61,119 bases of DNA, taken from positions 139,440-200,558 of the forward strand of contig ML986664.1 of assembly GCA_010094045.1 (NCBI GenBank), written 5' to 3'. This DNA comes from Lojkania enalia. Lineage: Eukaryota > Ascomycota > Dothideomycetes > Pleosporales. Both the position numbers and the translations under genes were made by a program. The first letter of the stretch is position 1; each line of letters begins with the position of its first letter. Below, one piece after another: positions 23,560 to 36,040 of the stretch. The notes under the pieces are model-generated. The model had not been told where the DNA came from. It worked only from the letters and a program-made list of their open reading frames with translations, and ran no database searches.

Positions 23560-23847
23560 CTTGCTGGCGTTTAAATGTTGCCTACTTGTCCTATTGTTTC
23601 GTCACCAGAGTAGCTGTGGCGTCGTGACAACGATACATTACGCACTAAATTTATGCGATGTTAGGTCGAGATTGAAGGTAGGGGAACGTCGTAACTGCAG
23701 GCAAAATAAGATAATTGCTACCTAGTTTGAGAAGCGCCCGAGCCAAAACAGTACGTACCAGTACTCGACCGCGAGTGGTACTGACGCTATAAGTACCGTA
23801 CCTATACGTCCCGTTGTACATACTAATAGAAACCCTACACCTGACTC
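23560..23847. other. hAT 3' flank / P450 3' flank
   Basis: Non-coding stretch shared by the convergent hAT relic and P450. It holds an imperfect hairpin at 23759-23783 (CAGTAC...GTACTG arms) that may be a subterminal feature of the hAT element; no partner end was found. Confidence 0.35.
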
Positions 23848-25805
23848 TTACTCCCACTTCATCAAGAGCTCACTCACATCCTCTAGCTCCCTTTTAATAA
23901 CTTCTACATGTTGTTGGCTTCTCGGCGTAAACTTGACTTGAAACGGCATCGGCCCAGCTATCAGCTTGTCCTCAAATGCCTCTGGGTCGATCTCTATTTT
24001 CTCGCCAGTTTCCTCATCAACTGCGTGCTCAATGCGGAAGGCCCAGAGCAACCGGGCAAGCATACGCCACTGCATACGCTCAGCGAGCTGGATACCAGCG
24101 CAGATTCGTCGGCCAGCACCATAAGCGTAGTGATCGCGGTTCTGGTAGTCTGAGCTTCCAGCGTAATCAATAGCCAGACCCGGATGATTGAGGTAGCGAT
24201 CAGGATTATAGGTATCGGGGTCATCGTATTGAGAATGACTAAGAGCCCAATGGGGAATTATTATAGTGGCGTCTTTAGGCTAGAATACTAATTAGCAATA
24301 CTTCCTCAATACCGGCCTATGTATAGCTAACAATCAACATGCCCTTATACCAGTTGTCTTCGCTGCAGCGATGTGGGATACCAGTAGGAACTCTGCAGCA
24401 ACATTGTTAGGGCCAAAGACGGATAGAAAAAGATCCATAGAGCATGATAGCTTACACGGGTCGGATCCGTAGACTTTCTTTCATGATACAATTAATATAT
24501 GGTAGATCTTTAAAGTCGGCAAAGGTAGGGACTCTATCCACGCCGCAGAGTGCATCTAGCTCCCTTTGGGCTTTATCTTGAACCCACGGGTGGGTAGCAA
24601 GAAACAAAATGTTTGTGCGCATGGCGAGGGCACCGGTCTCAGCGGCGCCCTGCATTAGGGCTCCTACAAAGTTGGCAAGCTTCGTTCCATGGAATGGGAC
24701 ATCAAGTTTCGCGCTTCCATCGAGCAACTGGTCCATGAGCGACTCTCGCTTGTCGCCTTGGTTGCGCCGCGACTCGATGTGCTCTCGGGCTTCAGTCCAT
24801 ATATTGGTGGGTATACTAAAGCCCTCCTCTGCACGGAGATTCGCGGGGTTCCACCGCTTGGGTATTAATTTGAAGATTGGGAATTGCTCCGACGGTAAAT
24901 ATGTGCCTGGGCTTATGGCTCTGTTGAGCTATGTTATCAAATTCAGCTTCTAATTCATATGAACGGAAAGATTTTGTCATACTGCCTCCATAGCTTTGTA
25001 GATGCCCTGCGCTAGTCAGTAACGCATACAGATGGCTCCCAGAAGCTAGCTTACTGTTGCCCAAAAGTCATCATGAGATTTCGCACGCTGCCCAAATAGC
25101 GCAATAGCGGAGAATGAAGCAGTCGATCGATCAATATGCTTGCTGAAATCTCTAGGGCTGATAAGTAAATCGTGCATTAGCGTGGTAACCCTGTTTCTAA
25201 CGTTAGCACCGTAACATTGTCTTTCTTTCGATTGGAAATGAAACCTTGTCACGGGCTTTCTCACGCGAACTCCGCATTCGCGCAACACTTACTCTGCCTC
25301 TGAAATCTTTCCCAGATCGCCATCCAGTTTCGAAGGTGCCAAAAAGCGCGTAGTCATTTTGCGTTGAGCTCTCCAACCGGGATCTGCATCCATGTTGGCA
25401 ATGTTCTCGTTCTTTAAGGCAGTGCGAAACTGCTCGTCGTTTGGCCTTGACGAGTATATTGCGCTTCGCTTATCTATCAGGTCGTAGACTGCGCGTTTGC
25501 TATTTAGTACTATCATTGTACCTTTCCCGATTTTGAGAGAATACACTTCTCCATATTGTTCACTCCAATCTTTGAATCTGGAATTGGTCAGTTATATATT
25601 ATAACGCCGAGAAACGGTGTACCAGCTTCTTATAAATATTTTTATCAACGGCAAGGTGAGCATTTCCGATAATCGGATAAGTTGGCGGACCCGGAGGGAG
25701 ATGCTTTTCACGGTGCCCAAAGCGAACGAGTTTGAAGATAGCGTAGATAACTCCTAGAGCCGAGAAAGCCCAGAAATAGGGAAATTGGCCTGATATAATA
25801 GCCAT
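23848..25805 (-). CDS. Cytochrome P450 monooxygenase (seven exons, 531 aa)
   Basis: Haem-thiolate monooxygenase, ER-anchored by an N-terminal helix (residues ~7-25), then the LPPGPP hinge. Exons (minus): 25805-25627, 25577-25293, 25196-25055, 25006-24983, 24928-24456, 24392-24332, 24279-23848. Introns 2-6 are 48-96 nt, GT...AG, with clear branch points. I-helix QGAAET (303-308), ExxR as ESLR (361-364), PDRY (414-417) and haem loop [10 protein letters not shown] (Cys448) are all present. Sequence resembles OrdA-type fungal P450s; substrate unknown. Oddity: intron 1 only closes in frame, giving the family-like YKKFKDW, with a GC donor at 25626; the nearest GT donor (25622) frameshifts to an early stop. 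It is either a GC-AG intron or a very recent loss of function. Confidence 0.85.
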
Positions 25806-25867
25806 GGCGCTTAGTTATCTTCGGTTAGATATCCAAATCCTATGAACGAGAACAGAGGTTGAGGGGG

Positions 25868-25874
25868 TTTATAT
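25868..25874 (-). promoter_or_regulatory. TATA box of the P450
   Basis: Reads GATATAAACC on the minus strand, ~65 bp upstream of the ATG, which itself sits in a good context (GCGCCATGG). Confidence 0.5.
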
Positions 25875-25974
25875 CGTCATTAGAAACCTATAGATGTCCC
25901 AGTACTCCCCTTGTAAGACGGAGATGGAGGGGTTGAGTGACGGTATTCTACGCTAGTGGGCTGAGCTAGGCCTT

Positions 25975-26136
25975 ATACCGTGATGACTCAGCTGACGCAC
26001 GGTATCATCTGACGCACGAAAATCGCTATATAGCAGTAATCTACTTGAGGCTGTACAGCCGTAGATAATGGAGCTATACAGCTAAATTTTAGGTGGTTTA
26101 TGCAATGAAATAGCGTGATTTTATTAGGCCTATAGG
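25975..26136 (-). other. 3' terminal region of a Fot1/pogo-like DNA transposon
   Basis: Non-coding stretch beyond the transposase stop. It contains two direct copies of CTGACGCACG (about 25993 and 26010), the type of subterminal repeat found near the ends of such elements. The exact terminus and its TA duplication could not be fixed because the other end is outside the window. Confidence 0.45.
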
Positions 26137-26253
26137 CTAATTAAGAAAGCGTCTAGGAAGCTTGATAGCCCTACCTCGTCGATTCTGCTGCTCAGGCTGC
26201 TTTACCACCTCGACGATTGATTGCTTACTAGCTGCCTAGCTTAGTATAGTATT
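26137..26253 (-). pseudogene. Fot1/pogo-like transposase, last ~38 codons (3' fragment)
   Basis: Minus-strand frame ending at TAG 26139-26137, reading EVVKQPEQQNRRGRAIKLP, the basic tail typical of fungal DDE_1 transposases. It is separated by the 30-kb Copia-1 nest from the rest of the same tail at 56438-56830. The duplication GTATT joins the two halves so that the frame continues. Confidence 0.7.
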
Positions 26254-26417
26254 TGTTAGAGGGTGGATATCGAGGTGATAGACCTCACAAACATCGGCGT
26301 TTATAGACTAGTCCCGATTAGGACTAGCTCTATTTAGATAGTTCTTCTTAAGAGCGCGCTTTACTAAGCAAGTAATAATAATACGCTTCCTCCTACTTTA
26401 TCTACTAAAGTTTAATA
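26254..26417 (+). repeat. 5' LTR of Copia-1
   Basis: 164 bp, TGTTAGAGGG...TTTAATA; compare the clean solo copy at 16469-16631 on the other strand. Confidence 0.95.
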
Positions 26418-26479
26418 GGTTATAAGCTCTTAGCTGTACTTCTAGCCTATAGTAAATTAGATTAATTATTATATCGATT

Positions 26480-26674
26480 TTTAGCTTACTATTACTAACT
26501 AATAGATAGTCTAATAGTAGTATTTAGTTAACTAATTAAGTTTAGCTCGTACTACTAATATAGGATATAATACTATTATAGTAGACTATAAGAGAGTTAT
26601 AAACCTAGTAAAGGATAGTAAAAATATTTTACTATAAGAAGCCGCTTTAAAAAATTAAGTTATTAGTAAAGCTA
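26480..26674 (+). pseudogene. Copia-1 gag, first fragment
   Basis: Start of the gag frame after the leader, cut at 26674 by Gypsy-B1 and resumed at 46273. The uninterrupted equivalent exists in Copia-2 at about 57190-57420, which shows the join directly. RIP-degraded. Confidence 0.6.
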
Positions 26675-26977
26675 TATTATAGTAATACTGTAATACCTCT
26701 ATACCTATACTATTCTTACTATAATACCTAAACTAGCTACTAGTAATAGCTGTTAGCTACTAGCTAGAATATAACCGACTTATTATAACTATAATAGAGG
26801 AAGGTTTTACTAATCTAGCTAGCCTATATAATAGTATAGACCTAGCTTCTATAAAAACCTATATAATATAAATATCTCTATTTTTTATATAACGTTTTAA
26901 TATTTATATATAGTATATAATAATAGAGTTAACTATTTAAAGTATAATTAATTAACTATATATAAACGTCTATAATA
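26675..26977 (+). repeat. 5' LTR of Gypsy-B1
   Basis: 303 bp, start TATTATAGTAAT, end CGTCTATAATA. The original ends were probably TGTTAC...GTAACA, inferred by comparing five copies (26675, 27175, 33281, 45970, 59188). Confidence 0.93.
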
Positions 26978-27174
26978 TTATATTATATTATCTACTATTA
27001 TATATTATAGACGAGAATATACTTATTAATATACTTAAAAAGATCTAGAGTAAGCTAAACTCTTTATAATAGAAGAATAAAATACTAGTAGAGGCTTTAA
27101 TAATCTAGAAGAACTATTATAAGTTAGACCTTAAAGCGATATATAGAGAATTTAGTAGTTACTAAATAGCTACC

Positions 27175-27477
27175 TATTATAAACGTTTATATATAGTTAA
27201 TTAATCGTACTTTAGGTAGTTAATTCTATTACTACGTACTATATATAAATATTAAAATATTATATAAAGAATAGAAATATCTATATTATATAGGTTTTTA
27301 TAGGAGCTAGGTCTATACTATTATATAGGCTAGCCGGGTTAGTAAAACCTTCCTCTATTATAGTTAAGATAAGTCGGTTATATTCTAGCTAGCAGCTAAT
27401 AGCTATTACTAGTAGCTGGTTCGAGTATTATAGTAAAGGTAGTATAGGTATAGAGGTATTACGGTATTACTATAATA
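27175..27477 (-). repeat. 3' LTR of Gypsy-B2
   Basis: 303 bp; followed on the right by the reverse complement of the polypurine tract (27478 onward), as expected for the 3' LTR of a minus element. Confidence 0.93.
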
Positions 27478-27994
27478 GTATTCTCCTTTTAGTTATAAGC
27501 TTCTATAAGTTAGATCTTTATATTATATTTAAGTTATTTATAATTAAGTAGTAGTTATTAATACTAGTATTAGTTAAGGTTGTAGGTATATTAGTATAAT
27601 TAGTTACTATTATATAGTAGTACTATACTAGGGATTAGATTAGATTGCAGGTATATTAGTATAACTAGTAGTTAATAGTAGTACTATACTAGGGATTAGG
27701 TTAGTTTAGTTCTTATAGTAGTATTATACTAGAGATTAGATTAGGTTATAGGTATATTAGTATAACCGGTTATTATCATATAGTAGTATTATACTAGAGA
27801 TTAGATCGGTTCGGTTTATATAGTAGTACTATACTAGAGATCGGTAGTAGTATTATTACTAGTATTATATTAGTACAGTACTACTATAGGCGTTTAAAAA
27901 TATACTCAGATTAGACCCTAGCACCTAATTAAAAATCTAGACGTAATATTATATTTAGGTCTTATTTATTTAGGTTTCTAGTATAGTAATCTTC

Positions 27995-30900
27995 TATAGT
28001 AGTTATCTTAGTAAAGTTACTAGCTGGGTACTATTTTAGATTATAATAGCTAGTCTACTTAACTAAATATTCGTGCCGGCGTCTCTATCGGTTATAGTAG
28101 AGGTCTTCTATTCGCTTAATAAGGTATTCTAGTTCTCTATTAATCTTAATAGGTTTAGAGTTGTGTACTTATTAACTAGATAAGTAGTTAGATAACTTAG
28201 GTACTAGCTATAATAGCGATATATAGAATATAGAATATATTTTAGCTAATTTAGGTAGCTTTAGTTTATAAGCGTATAAGGACACCTTTATAATAACTTT
28301 ATAGAGGCTTATATTCTTCTAGTTAAACTTTTTTAACAGTCTTCGTGTGCGTATATTTCTAGTATCTAGCTAGACTAGATTACTAACCTAGTAGTTAGGG
28401 GCTAGTATATGCTTATAATTAGTATACTCTTATTAGAGCGCTTATACTTAGGTAAGTTCTTCTCTAATATACTCTATAATATCCTTTATCTTATTAACTA
28501 GTCTATTAGCTTTCTAGGCTATTAGAAACTATTTTAGCGGTTAATAGATCTCTATAGGCAGCTTAAAGCCTATTTAAAGATACTAGCTAAAGTAGGCTAG
28601 AAACGGGGAGACTTTTATTAATTTAGATACTATATTATTCGCTTTAAACTATACTATTAGCAGCTATTTAATCTAGTTATCTTATTTATAGCTAGTATAG
28701 GCTTAGAGAACTTATTCTATTACTATATTAGTATTCTCTATCTAACTATTAATCTTTAGATAGAAGCTGGTTAATATATATATATTAATTTATAGCTGTT
28801 TATAGAGCTCTTAGTAGAAGATAGAGATAAACTATATCCTATAGTCGGACGTAATAATATATAGCAGTCTATAGTAAACCTATATATAGTAATAGAACAG
28901 TCAGACGATATTAGGAGCTTCGATTCTTATATATAGTATTAGATATCTATACTTACTAAGTCTATTAACTACTACTATAATATTTATACAACCTTCTAAT
29001 TCTAGTAGATTAATTATAAAATCTATAGAGATATTTTAAAACCCTTATTTAGATAAAAGTAACAGTCTTAATAATCTATAGTACTTCTCTTTAGAAGTTT
29101 TACTTCTTTAGCATATATAATAACAGCCTATATATTATTATACTAAGTTAAATATCTTTAACTAATAGTACTCGCGCTAGAGTAGTTCTAAGGTTTTTTC
29201 TTAACTAGGGTATCTACTAGACAGCGAGTTATAAACGGCTTATAGTAGCTTAAGCTTCAGCTCGTCGTAGTCTAGTACTATAAGTCGATTTTAGTAGTAT
29301 AGTCGGTTATTACACTCTTTATAGTTAGCTAGAGTTAGAAGCTTAGATTAATAGGCTTCTTCTCTTAATAGCTTTAAGGTGTTTTAGATTAGGTTATTAT
29401 TCAGGTATTCTTTATTAATAATCTCTATAATTAGTTAGCCTACTTCTATCTATTAAAATAGTTTAGGATAAAGTAATATCTATTAATAACTTCTACAGGC
29501 CTCTTCTTATATAAACTTATCTTATAACCTTTAAGTTAAGGTATTAGGCTTCTCTCTAAGTTTTCCGGGTCGGTATATAATACTAAAGTTAAACCTTAAT
29601 AGATATTCTAACTAATAGGCCTATTAGTAGCTTAACTATTTTATTATTATAAAGTACTATAGGTTCTTATAATTACTTAGTACTTCTATAGAAAATACTA
29701 TACCTTCTAATTCGGGCCTCTATTACTTAAAATATTAGATAATCGCGAGTAGTTCCTTATTATATATCTTATAGTTACCTTTAGTAGGGTTTATATACTT
29801 AGAGAAGTAGATAACAGGTCTTAGTTTACTATTAGCACTTCTCTAGGACAGTATACTAGCTGTTATAAAGTTAGACGCGTTGGTTTCTACTATTATTAGT
29901 AGTTTAGGGTTAAAGTATTAGAAAATTAATATAAAAATAAAAGCATCCTTTAGGTAGTCAAAAGAATATTAACAGCTATTATTCTAGTCAAATCGAGTAT
30001 TCTTCTTAGTTATGTAACGGCGCAGGTAAGATAATGGGTCCGAATGTAGTACGAATCTACTTAGAGGCATATAGGAGTGTGTGGGGGATTAGGGACCTGG
30101 GAATTCTATTAACACCTATAGGCCTTATACGAAAGGATATAGAAGAACTACTAAACTACTTATAAGGGAGTGTGCAACTATATACGGAAGGGAAAAGGGG
30201 TAGAACCGGGGGTAGGATAAGATAAGCGAAAAGCTTTGGGATAAGGTTGTATATAAAGCTTTTCGTAGAACGATTTCTTTGCATCGTTACAAGTTAAGGT
30301 TATTAAGAGGGAAACTTTCTATAAAAAGTTGCTAATAAATTATTAGTAGAAATTCGCGAAGCTTATAAAGGTTCAAATATCTTTTATATTCTTAGAGTAT
30401 TTCTAGTTAATAATTATCTCTACCTTCTTTAAGTCTATATAAATCCCTTCTATAGTAATTATATACTCTAGGTAGATTACTTCTAACTAGTAGAACTTAT
30501 ACTTATCTATATTAAGCTGTAAACTATTCGCTCTTAAGGTTTTAAACACTAGCTAGATATACTATTTATAATCCTTTAGATTCTTACTAAATATTAGAAT
30601 ATTATTAATATATATAGTATAGAATATATTAAGGTATAGTTTTAGTATATTATTTATAAAGTACTAGAATATACTTAAAGTATTAGTTAAGTTAAAGGGT
30701 ATTACTAGGTATTTAAATAGCCTATAGTATATATAAAAGGTAGTTTTCTATTTATCTTCCTTAGTAATCCTTAGCTTATTAAACATAGTAATAATATCGA
30801 GTTTTATATAGTACTTAGTCTTACTAAATTAGGTTAATATTTCTTAGATTAGTAGAATCGGGTATTAGTTCTTAATAGTAATAGTATTTAGGGCTTTATA

Positions 30901-33270
30901 GTTTATATAAAATTAGAGGCTACCTCTAGGTTTCTTTATAAAGATTATAGGTATAGCTACTAGTAATAAGCTTACTCTAATAAATCTCTTAGACAAGTTC
31001 TTGTTAAGGTACTTTCTTAGTACCTTTAACTCGTTCTAGAATATCTTATAGAATAGACTAAAGCTAGTTTACTTACTATTTTCTAGTTTAATCTTATAAT
31101 TATATAGTTATCGTTTAGGCAGCTTATCTACATTTTTATATAAGAAGATAGATAATAGGTTATAGTATTCTTTAGGTACTTTAGTAATAGAGTTAGTATA
31201 TACCTTTAGGGCTAGAGCCTTATTAATATTAACTATTAATACAGCGAAGATTTTATAGTTAAATTACTAAGAGAGTTAGACTAATAGTATAATATTTATA
31301 TAGTATATATCTAGCTATAGTATAGACTTTAAGTATTTAGACTTAGATAGATCTTTTTAGCTATAATCTTTATCTAAGGTTAGATTAGTTTTAGTTTTAG
31401 ATTCTTTTAACTAGCGTAGTATTTTAGGCTACTAGTAATTATATTAGGTATAGTTTAATAGATAGAGTTTTAAATAGTACTACCTAGGCTTTAGGCTATA
31501 TAAGGGTCGTAAATTAGTTATTTTAGAATCTTCTTTTATATTAGGTTTAGGTAGTTTATAATCTTTAATAACTATTTAGATAGTCTATTAGTAGATAATA
31601 GTACTAGTAGATTATAAGTATCGAGTTAGGTATTAGTTAGCGGTAAAGACTAGCTGTTCGTTCTTATAGTCTAGGTTTATATAATACTTATATATCTATA
31701 GCTATCTTAGAATTAACTAGTATTTTTCTAGTATAGTTATATAGAAATATACTATCTCTAAATAGTTTAGGTGTCGGAGGGTTAGAATAACTAAGTAGGA
31801 GATAGTCCCCTTATAAAGGACTTTTCTATTAAAGCCGGTTAGATATAGGTTATATAGGAGTTATATCTTTTAGAGTTTTAGGGTGTATACGAGGTCTCTA
31901 TAGATATAGCTATAACTAGTAGCCCTAGTATTAATAAAAATATTAATATCTTACTAGACTAGGTCTTAATAGATTAAGAAAGGAGCTAAGATCTAATAGT
32001 CTTATAACTATTTTTATAGAGGCTAGTTCTATAAGTATATAGAGATTTAGTATAGGTATAGTCTTAAGAAGTAACTTACTTCTAGGACGGACCTTTTAGC
32101 AACGTTCTAGTCGATAAAACTAGCTGTATTTAGGAGTAAGAGTAATAGCTTTATTTATAGAATAACGAGCGTATTAAGGATTAGTTAGAAGATTAGTTAG
32201 AGGATTAAGAGTAGGATCTACTAGGTGTAGTAGGGTTCTAAAACCCTTAATAGATTAATAGTAGAGGGGTACTATATTCTAGCAAAATATATCTCTTACT
32301 ACTATACTTATAACAGCGTTCTTTATAGCGGCGCCTTTCTTATTTATTAGAGCCTACAGGTATATAGCTAGAAGTATCGAGTCCTATAGTATTCAGGTCC
32401 TTCTAGTAAATAGTATAATACTTCAGTTGTTTACGGTAGTTACTAGATAGATAATATAGGTTAGTATTATATAGGGAAATTAGGTTAGCGTAGTCGTTTA
32501 GGGTGCTAGATATTATAATATCTATTATAGTACGGCGAAGCTTATTAGAAAGAGAACGTTAGAGATATATAATTTGTCCGGTCTTATTTAGTTCAGTGTC
32601 TATAATCAGGTATCGGAATTTAGTAAAATAAGTAGGGAACCTGCTTTAGCCTTATTTTAAGGTCTCTAACTTACTCTATACTATAGTCTCCTTATTCTAG
32701 TCGCTATAGGTGGATTCTAAGAAGGCGACTAAGCTGTCTATAGAGTTGATACCCTTATCTATTAATAGGTTAACTAATATTACTAGGTCTTGTTCTAGGC
32801 AGGAATAGATATATAGAAGGCGGGTACGTTTAGTTAGGTATTAGTTAGCATTTCCTTCTAGTTTATAGTAGAGTTTTCTAACAAAGTATAAAAGCTCTAA
32901 ACATTTACTAGAGAATATTAGAAGGTTAGGTAAGCAGTTAAAACAGAAATACGGGTTATATATAGTTTTAGGCGGATTAGAAGTTAACATAGGCATCTAT
33001 TTAGAAGCTAGGGTTATAGGCTAAGTCAGGCTAAGGGCGGGTGATAGTTCTATTACTATTAATATACTAGTAGCTAGTAGAGGGGTAGCCGTTTAGCAGC
33101 TACTAAATTCCCTTTATATCGCTTTAAGGTCTAACTTATAGCGGTTCTCCTAGGTTACTAAGACCTCTACTAGCATCTCGTTCTTCTGCTATAAAAAGTC
33201 CAGCTTACCCTAGATCTCTTTAAATATACTAATAAGTACGTTCTCGTCTATAGTATATAATAGTAGATAA
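27995..33270 (-). pseudogene. Gypsy-B2 gag-pol (degraded)
   Basis: The minus-strand reading reproduces the polyprotein of Gypsy-B1 with its own pattern of TAG/TAA stops, so the two copies decayed independently. It is interrupted at 30013-30291 by a solo Gypsy-A LTR in the RT/RNase H part. The integrase C-terminus and chromodomain are the best preserved blocks at the left end. Confidence 0.8.
30013..30291 (-). mobile_element. Solo LTR of Gypsy-A
   Basis: 279 bp with intact TGTAAC...GTTACA ends and perfect AGTTA duplications (30008-30012 and 30292-30296). It retains several TpG/CpA sites lost in the full-length copies. Innermost level of the nest. Confidence 0.95.
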
Positions 33271-33280
33271 TATAATATAA

Positions 33281-33583
33281 TATTATAGACGCTTATATAC
33301 AGTTAATTAATCGCACTTTAGGTAGTTAACTCTATTACTATATACTATATATAAATATTAAAACGTTGCGTAAAAAATAGAGATATCTATATTATATAGG
33401 TTTTTATAGGGGTTAGGTCTGTACTACTACACAGGCTAGCTGGGTCGGCGAAACCTTCCTCCATCGTGGTTAAGATAAGTCGGTTATATTCTAGCTAGCA
33501 GCTAATAGCTGTTGCTAGCAGCTGGTTCGGGTATTATAGTAAGGGTAGTATAGATACAGAGGTGTCGCGGTATTACTGTAATA
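33281..33583 (-). repeat. 5' LTR of Gypsy-B2
   Basis: 303 bp, the least mutated of the two B2 LTRs, with several GCG and CCT/CCA stretches preserved. Confidence 0.93.
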
Positions 33584-35172
33584 CTACCCCTCTATTAGCT
33601 ACTAGTATATTAATAGTAATAGAACTATTACCTGCTTTTAACCTAATTTAGCTTATAACTCTAGTTTCTAAATAGATACTTATATTAACCTCTAATCTAC
33701 CTAAAACTATATATAACCTATATTTCTATTCTAACTACTTATCTAACCTTCTAATATTTTCTAGTAAATATTTAGAGCTTTTATATTTTATTAGAAAGCT
33801 CTACTATAAACTAGAAGGAAATATTAACTAATATTTAACTAAACGTATCTACCTTTTATATATTTATTTTCGCCTAGAATAAGACCTAATAATATTAGTT
33901 AACCTATTAATAAATAAGAGTATTAACTCTATAGATAGCTTAGTCGTCTTCTTAGAATCTACTTATAATAACTAGAATAAGAAGACTATAGTATAAAGTA
34001 AGTTAGAGACTTTAAAGTAAGATTAAAGTAGGTTCTCTATTTACTTTACTAAATTCTAATACCTAATTGTAGATACTAAACTAAATAAGACTAGCTAAAT
34101 TATATATCTTTAATATTCTCTTTTTAATAAATTCTACTATACTATAATTAGTATTATAATACCTAACACCCTAAATAACTACGCTAACCTAATTTCCCTA
34201 TATAATACTAACCTATATTATCTACTTAGTAACTATTATAAATAACTAAAATATTATACTACTTACTAGAAGGACCTAAATATTATAGAACTTAATACTT
34301 CTAGCTATATACCTATAAGCTTTAATAAATAAGAAAGGTACTACTATAAAAAATACTATTATAAGTATAGTAGTAAGAGATATATTTTACTAGAATATAG
34401 TACCCCTCTACTATTAATCTATTAAGGGTCCTAGAGCTCTACTATACCTTATAAATCCTACTCTTAATTCTCTAACTAATCCTCTAACTAATTCTTAATA
34501 TACTTATTATCTTATAGATAAGACTATTACTTTTACTTCTAAATATAGCTAGTCTTACTAATTAGAATATTGTTAAAAAGTCTATTTTAGAAGTAAGTTA
34601 CTTTTTAGGACTATACTTATACTAAATTTCTATATATTTATAGAACTAGCTTCTATAGAAATAGTTATAAAACTATTAGATTCTAGCTTCTTTCTTAATC
34701 TATTAAGACCTAGTCTAGTAAGATATTAATATTCTTATTAATACTAGAACTACTAGTTATAGCTATATTTATAGAGATCTTATATATATTTTAAAACTCT
34801 AAAAGATATAACTTTTATATAACTTATATTTAACCAGCTTTAATAGAAAAGTTTTTTATAGAGGGACTATCTCCTATTTAGTTATTTTAACCCTCTAACA
34901 CCTAAACTATTTAGAGATAGTATATTTTTATAGAACTATACTAGAAAAATACTAGTTAATTCTAAGATAGCTATAGATATATAAATATCGTATAAACCTA
35001 AACTATAAGAATAAATAGCTAGTTTTTACCGCTAACTAATACCTAACTTAATACTTATAATCTACTAGTACTACTATTTATTAATAAGCTGTTTAAATAG
35101 TTAATAAAAACTATAAACTATCTAAATTTAATATAAAAGAAGATTCTAAAGTAACTAATTTATAATTCTTAT
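33584..35172 (+). pseudogene. Gypsy-B1 gag and 5' pol, middle fragment
   Basis: Resumes the gag reading immediately after the CTACC duplication and runs to the CTTAT target of Gypsy-A2. Content can be aligned base for base with the reverse complement of 31490-33070 in Gypsy-B2. RIP-degraded. Confidence 0.82.
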
Positions 35173-35451
35173 TATAACAGCGTAGGTAAGATAATAGGTC
35201 TAAATACAGCACGAATCTACTTAGAGGTATATAGGAGTGTATAGGGGTTTAGGGACCTAAGAATTCTATTAACACCTATAGGCCTTGTACGAAAGGATAT
35301 AGAAGAACTACTAAGCTACTTATAAGGGAGTGTACAACTATATACGGAAGGGAAAAGGGGTAGAACCGGGGGTAGGATAAGATAAGTGAAAAGCTTTAGG
35401 ATAAGGTTATATATAAAGCTTTTCGTGGAACGATTTCTTTGCATTATTATA
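35173..35451 (-). repeat. 3' LTR of Gypsy-A2
   Basis: 279 bp; compare 41948-42331 and the solo LTR at 30013-30291. Confidence 0.95.
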
Positions 35452-36040
35452 CTACCCCCCTCCTTGTAGGCTGATAGTCCCTATCTACACTAGTTTGGGA
35501 GGGAATCGGGGCTGTTACAGATGGGTTCTAGTATAAAGAAATTTCTTTGAGGAGGTATTTACTGGTAAGAGCTAATACGCATGGTTGCCTATAGAGATGC
35601 GTTTATTAATATAATGTTAAGTAAGGTTTTTGCGGTGAGTGTAATTAACCTATATATCAGCTAGTAACTACTATTGTAACAGTTTATTAATATTGCAATT
35701 TTGTCGCGTATAGTAACAAGCGTTTACTAGCCTTAATATATTACTAGATTGCTGTTAACTGAGCTTCCTTAACTAAATAATAACTTCTACTCCGTACGTA
35801 TTGTTGCGCGTCCCTAAAACCGTTAATTATTAAAGCATCGCTAACACCTTATAGAAAAATTAATTAATATACTACTCCGTCCGCCTTCTAGAGCCTCTTT
35901 AGAGGCCTTTTAGGTTATCTACCTTCGGGCTATATATATGCTCGCCTACGGGCGGCGTATAATATTTTCCTTTCGGTCTCTAAGATTAAAAAAATGCGAG
36001 TATTATACCTTATAAAATAAAAAGTGCAACTCTGTATAAA

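Larger units (their letters stand above)
27175..33583 (-). mobile_element. Gypsy-B2: same family as B1, inserted in it in reverse
   Basis: 303-bp LTRs at 27175-27477 and 33281-33583, flanked by perfect CTACC duplications (27170-27174 and 33584-33588) that fall in the gag of Gypsy-B1. Net length without the solo LTR it contains is 6125 bp, matching B1. Minus-strand domain order from right to left: gag (~33270-31900), RT (~31050-30340), RNase H (~30000-29580), integrase (~28960-28440), chromodomain (~28140-27995). RIP stops throughout, but it retains more CpG/CpA than its host copy. Confidence 0.94.

Noticed and set aside
23908..24173. Two + strand frames and a minus frame (23994-24224) over the P450 3' region
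   Set aside because: They are shadows of P450 exon 7, which carries the haem loop in another frame.
24609..24953. 114-codon + strand frame
   Set aside because: It is antisense to P450 exon 5, which shows the I-helix and ExxR motifs.
33590..33600. CTACCCCTCT after the Gypsy-B2 LTR as a polypurine tract, implying a second minus element to the right
   Set aside because: The following sequence matches the sense gag of the family, so it is Gypsy-B1 resuming after the CTACC target duplication.
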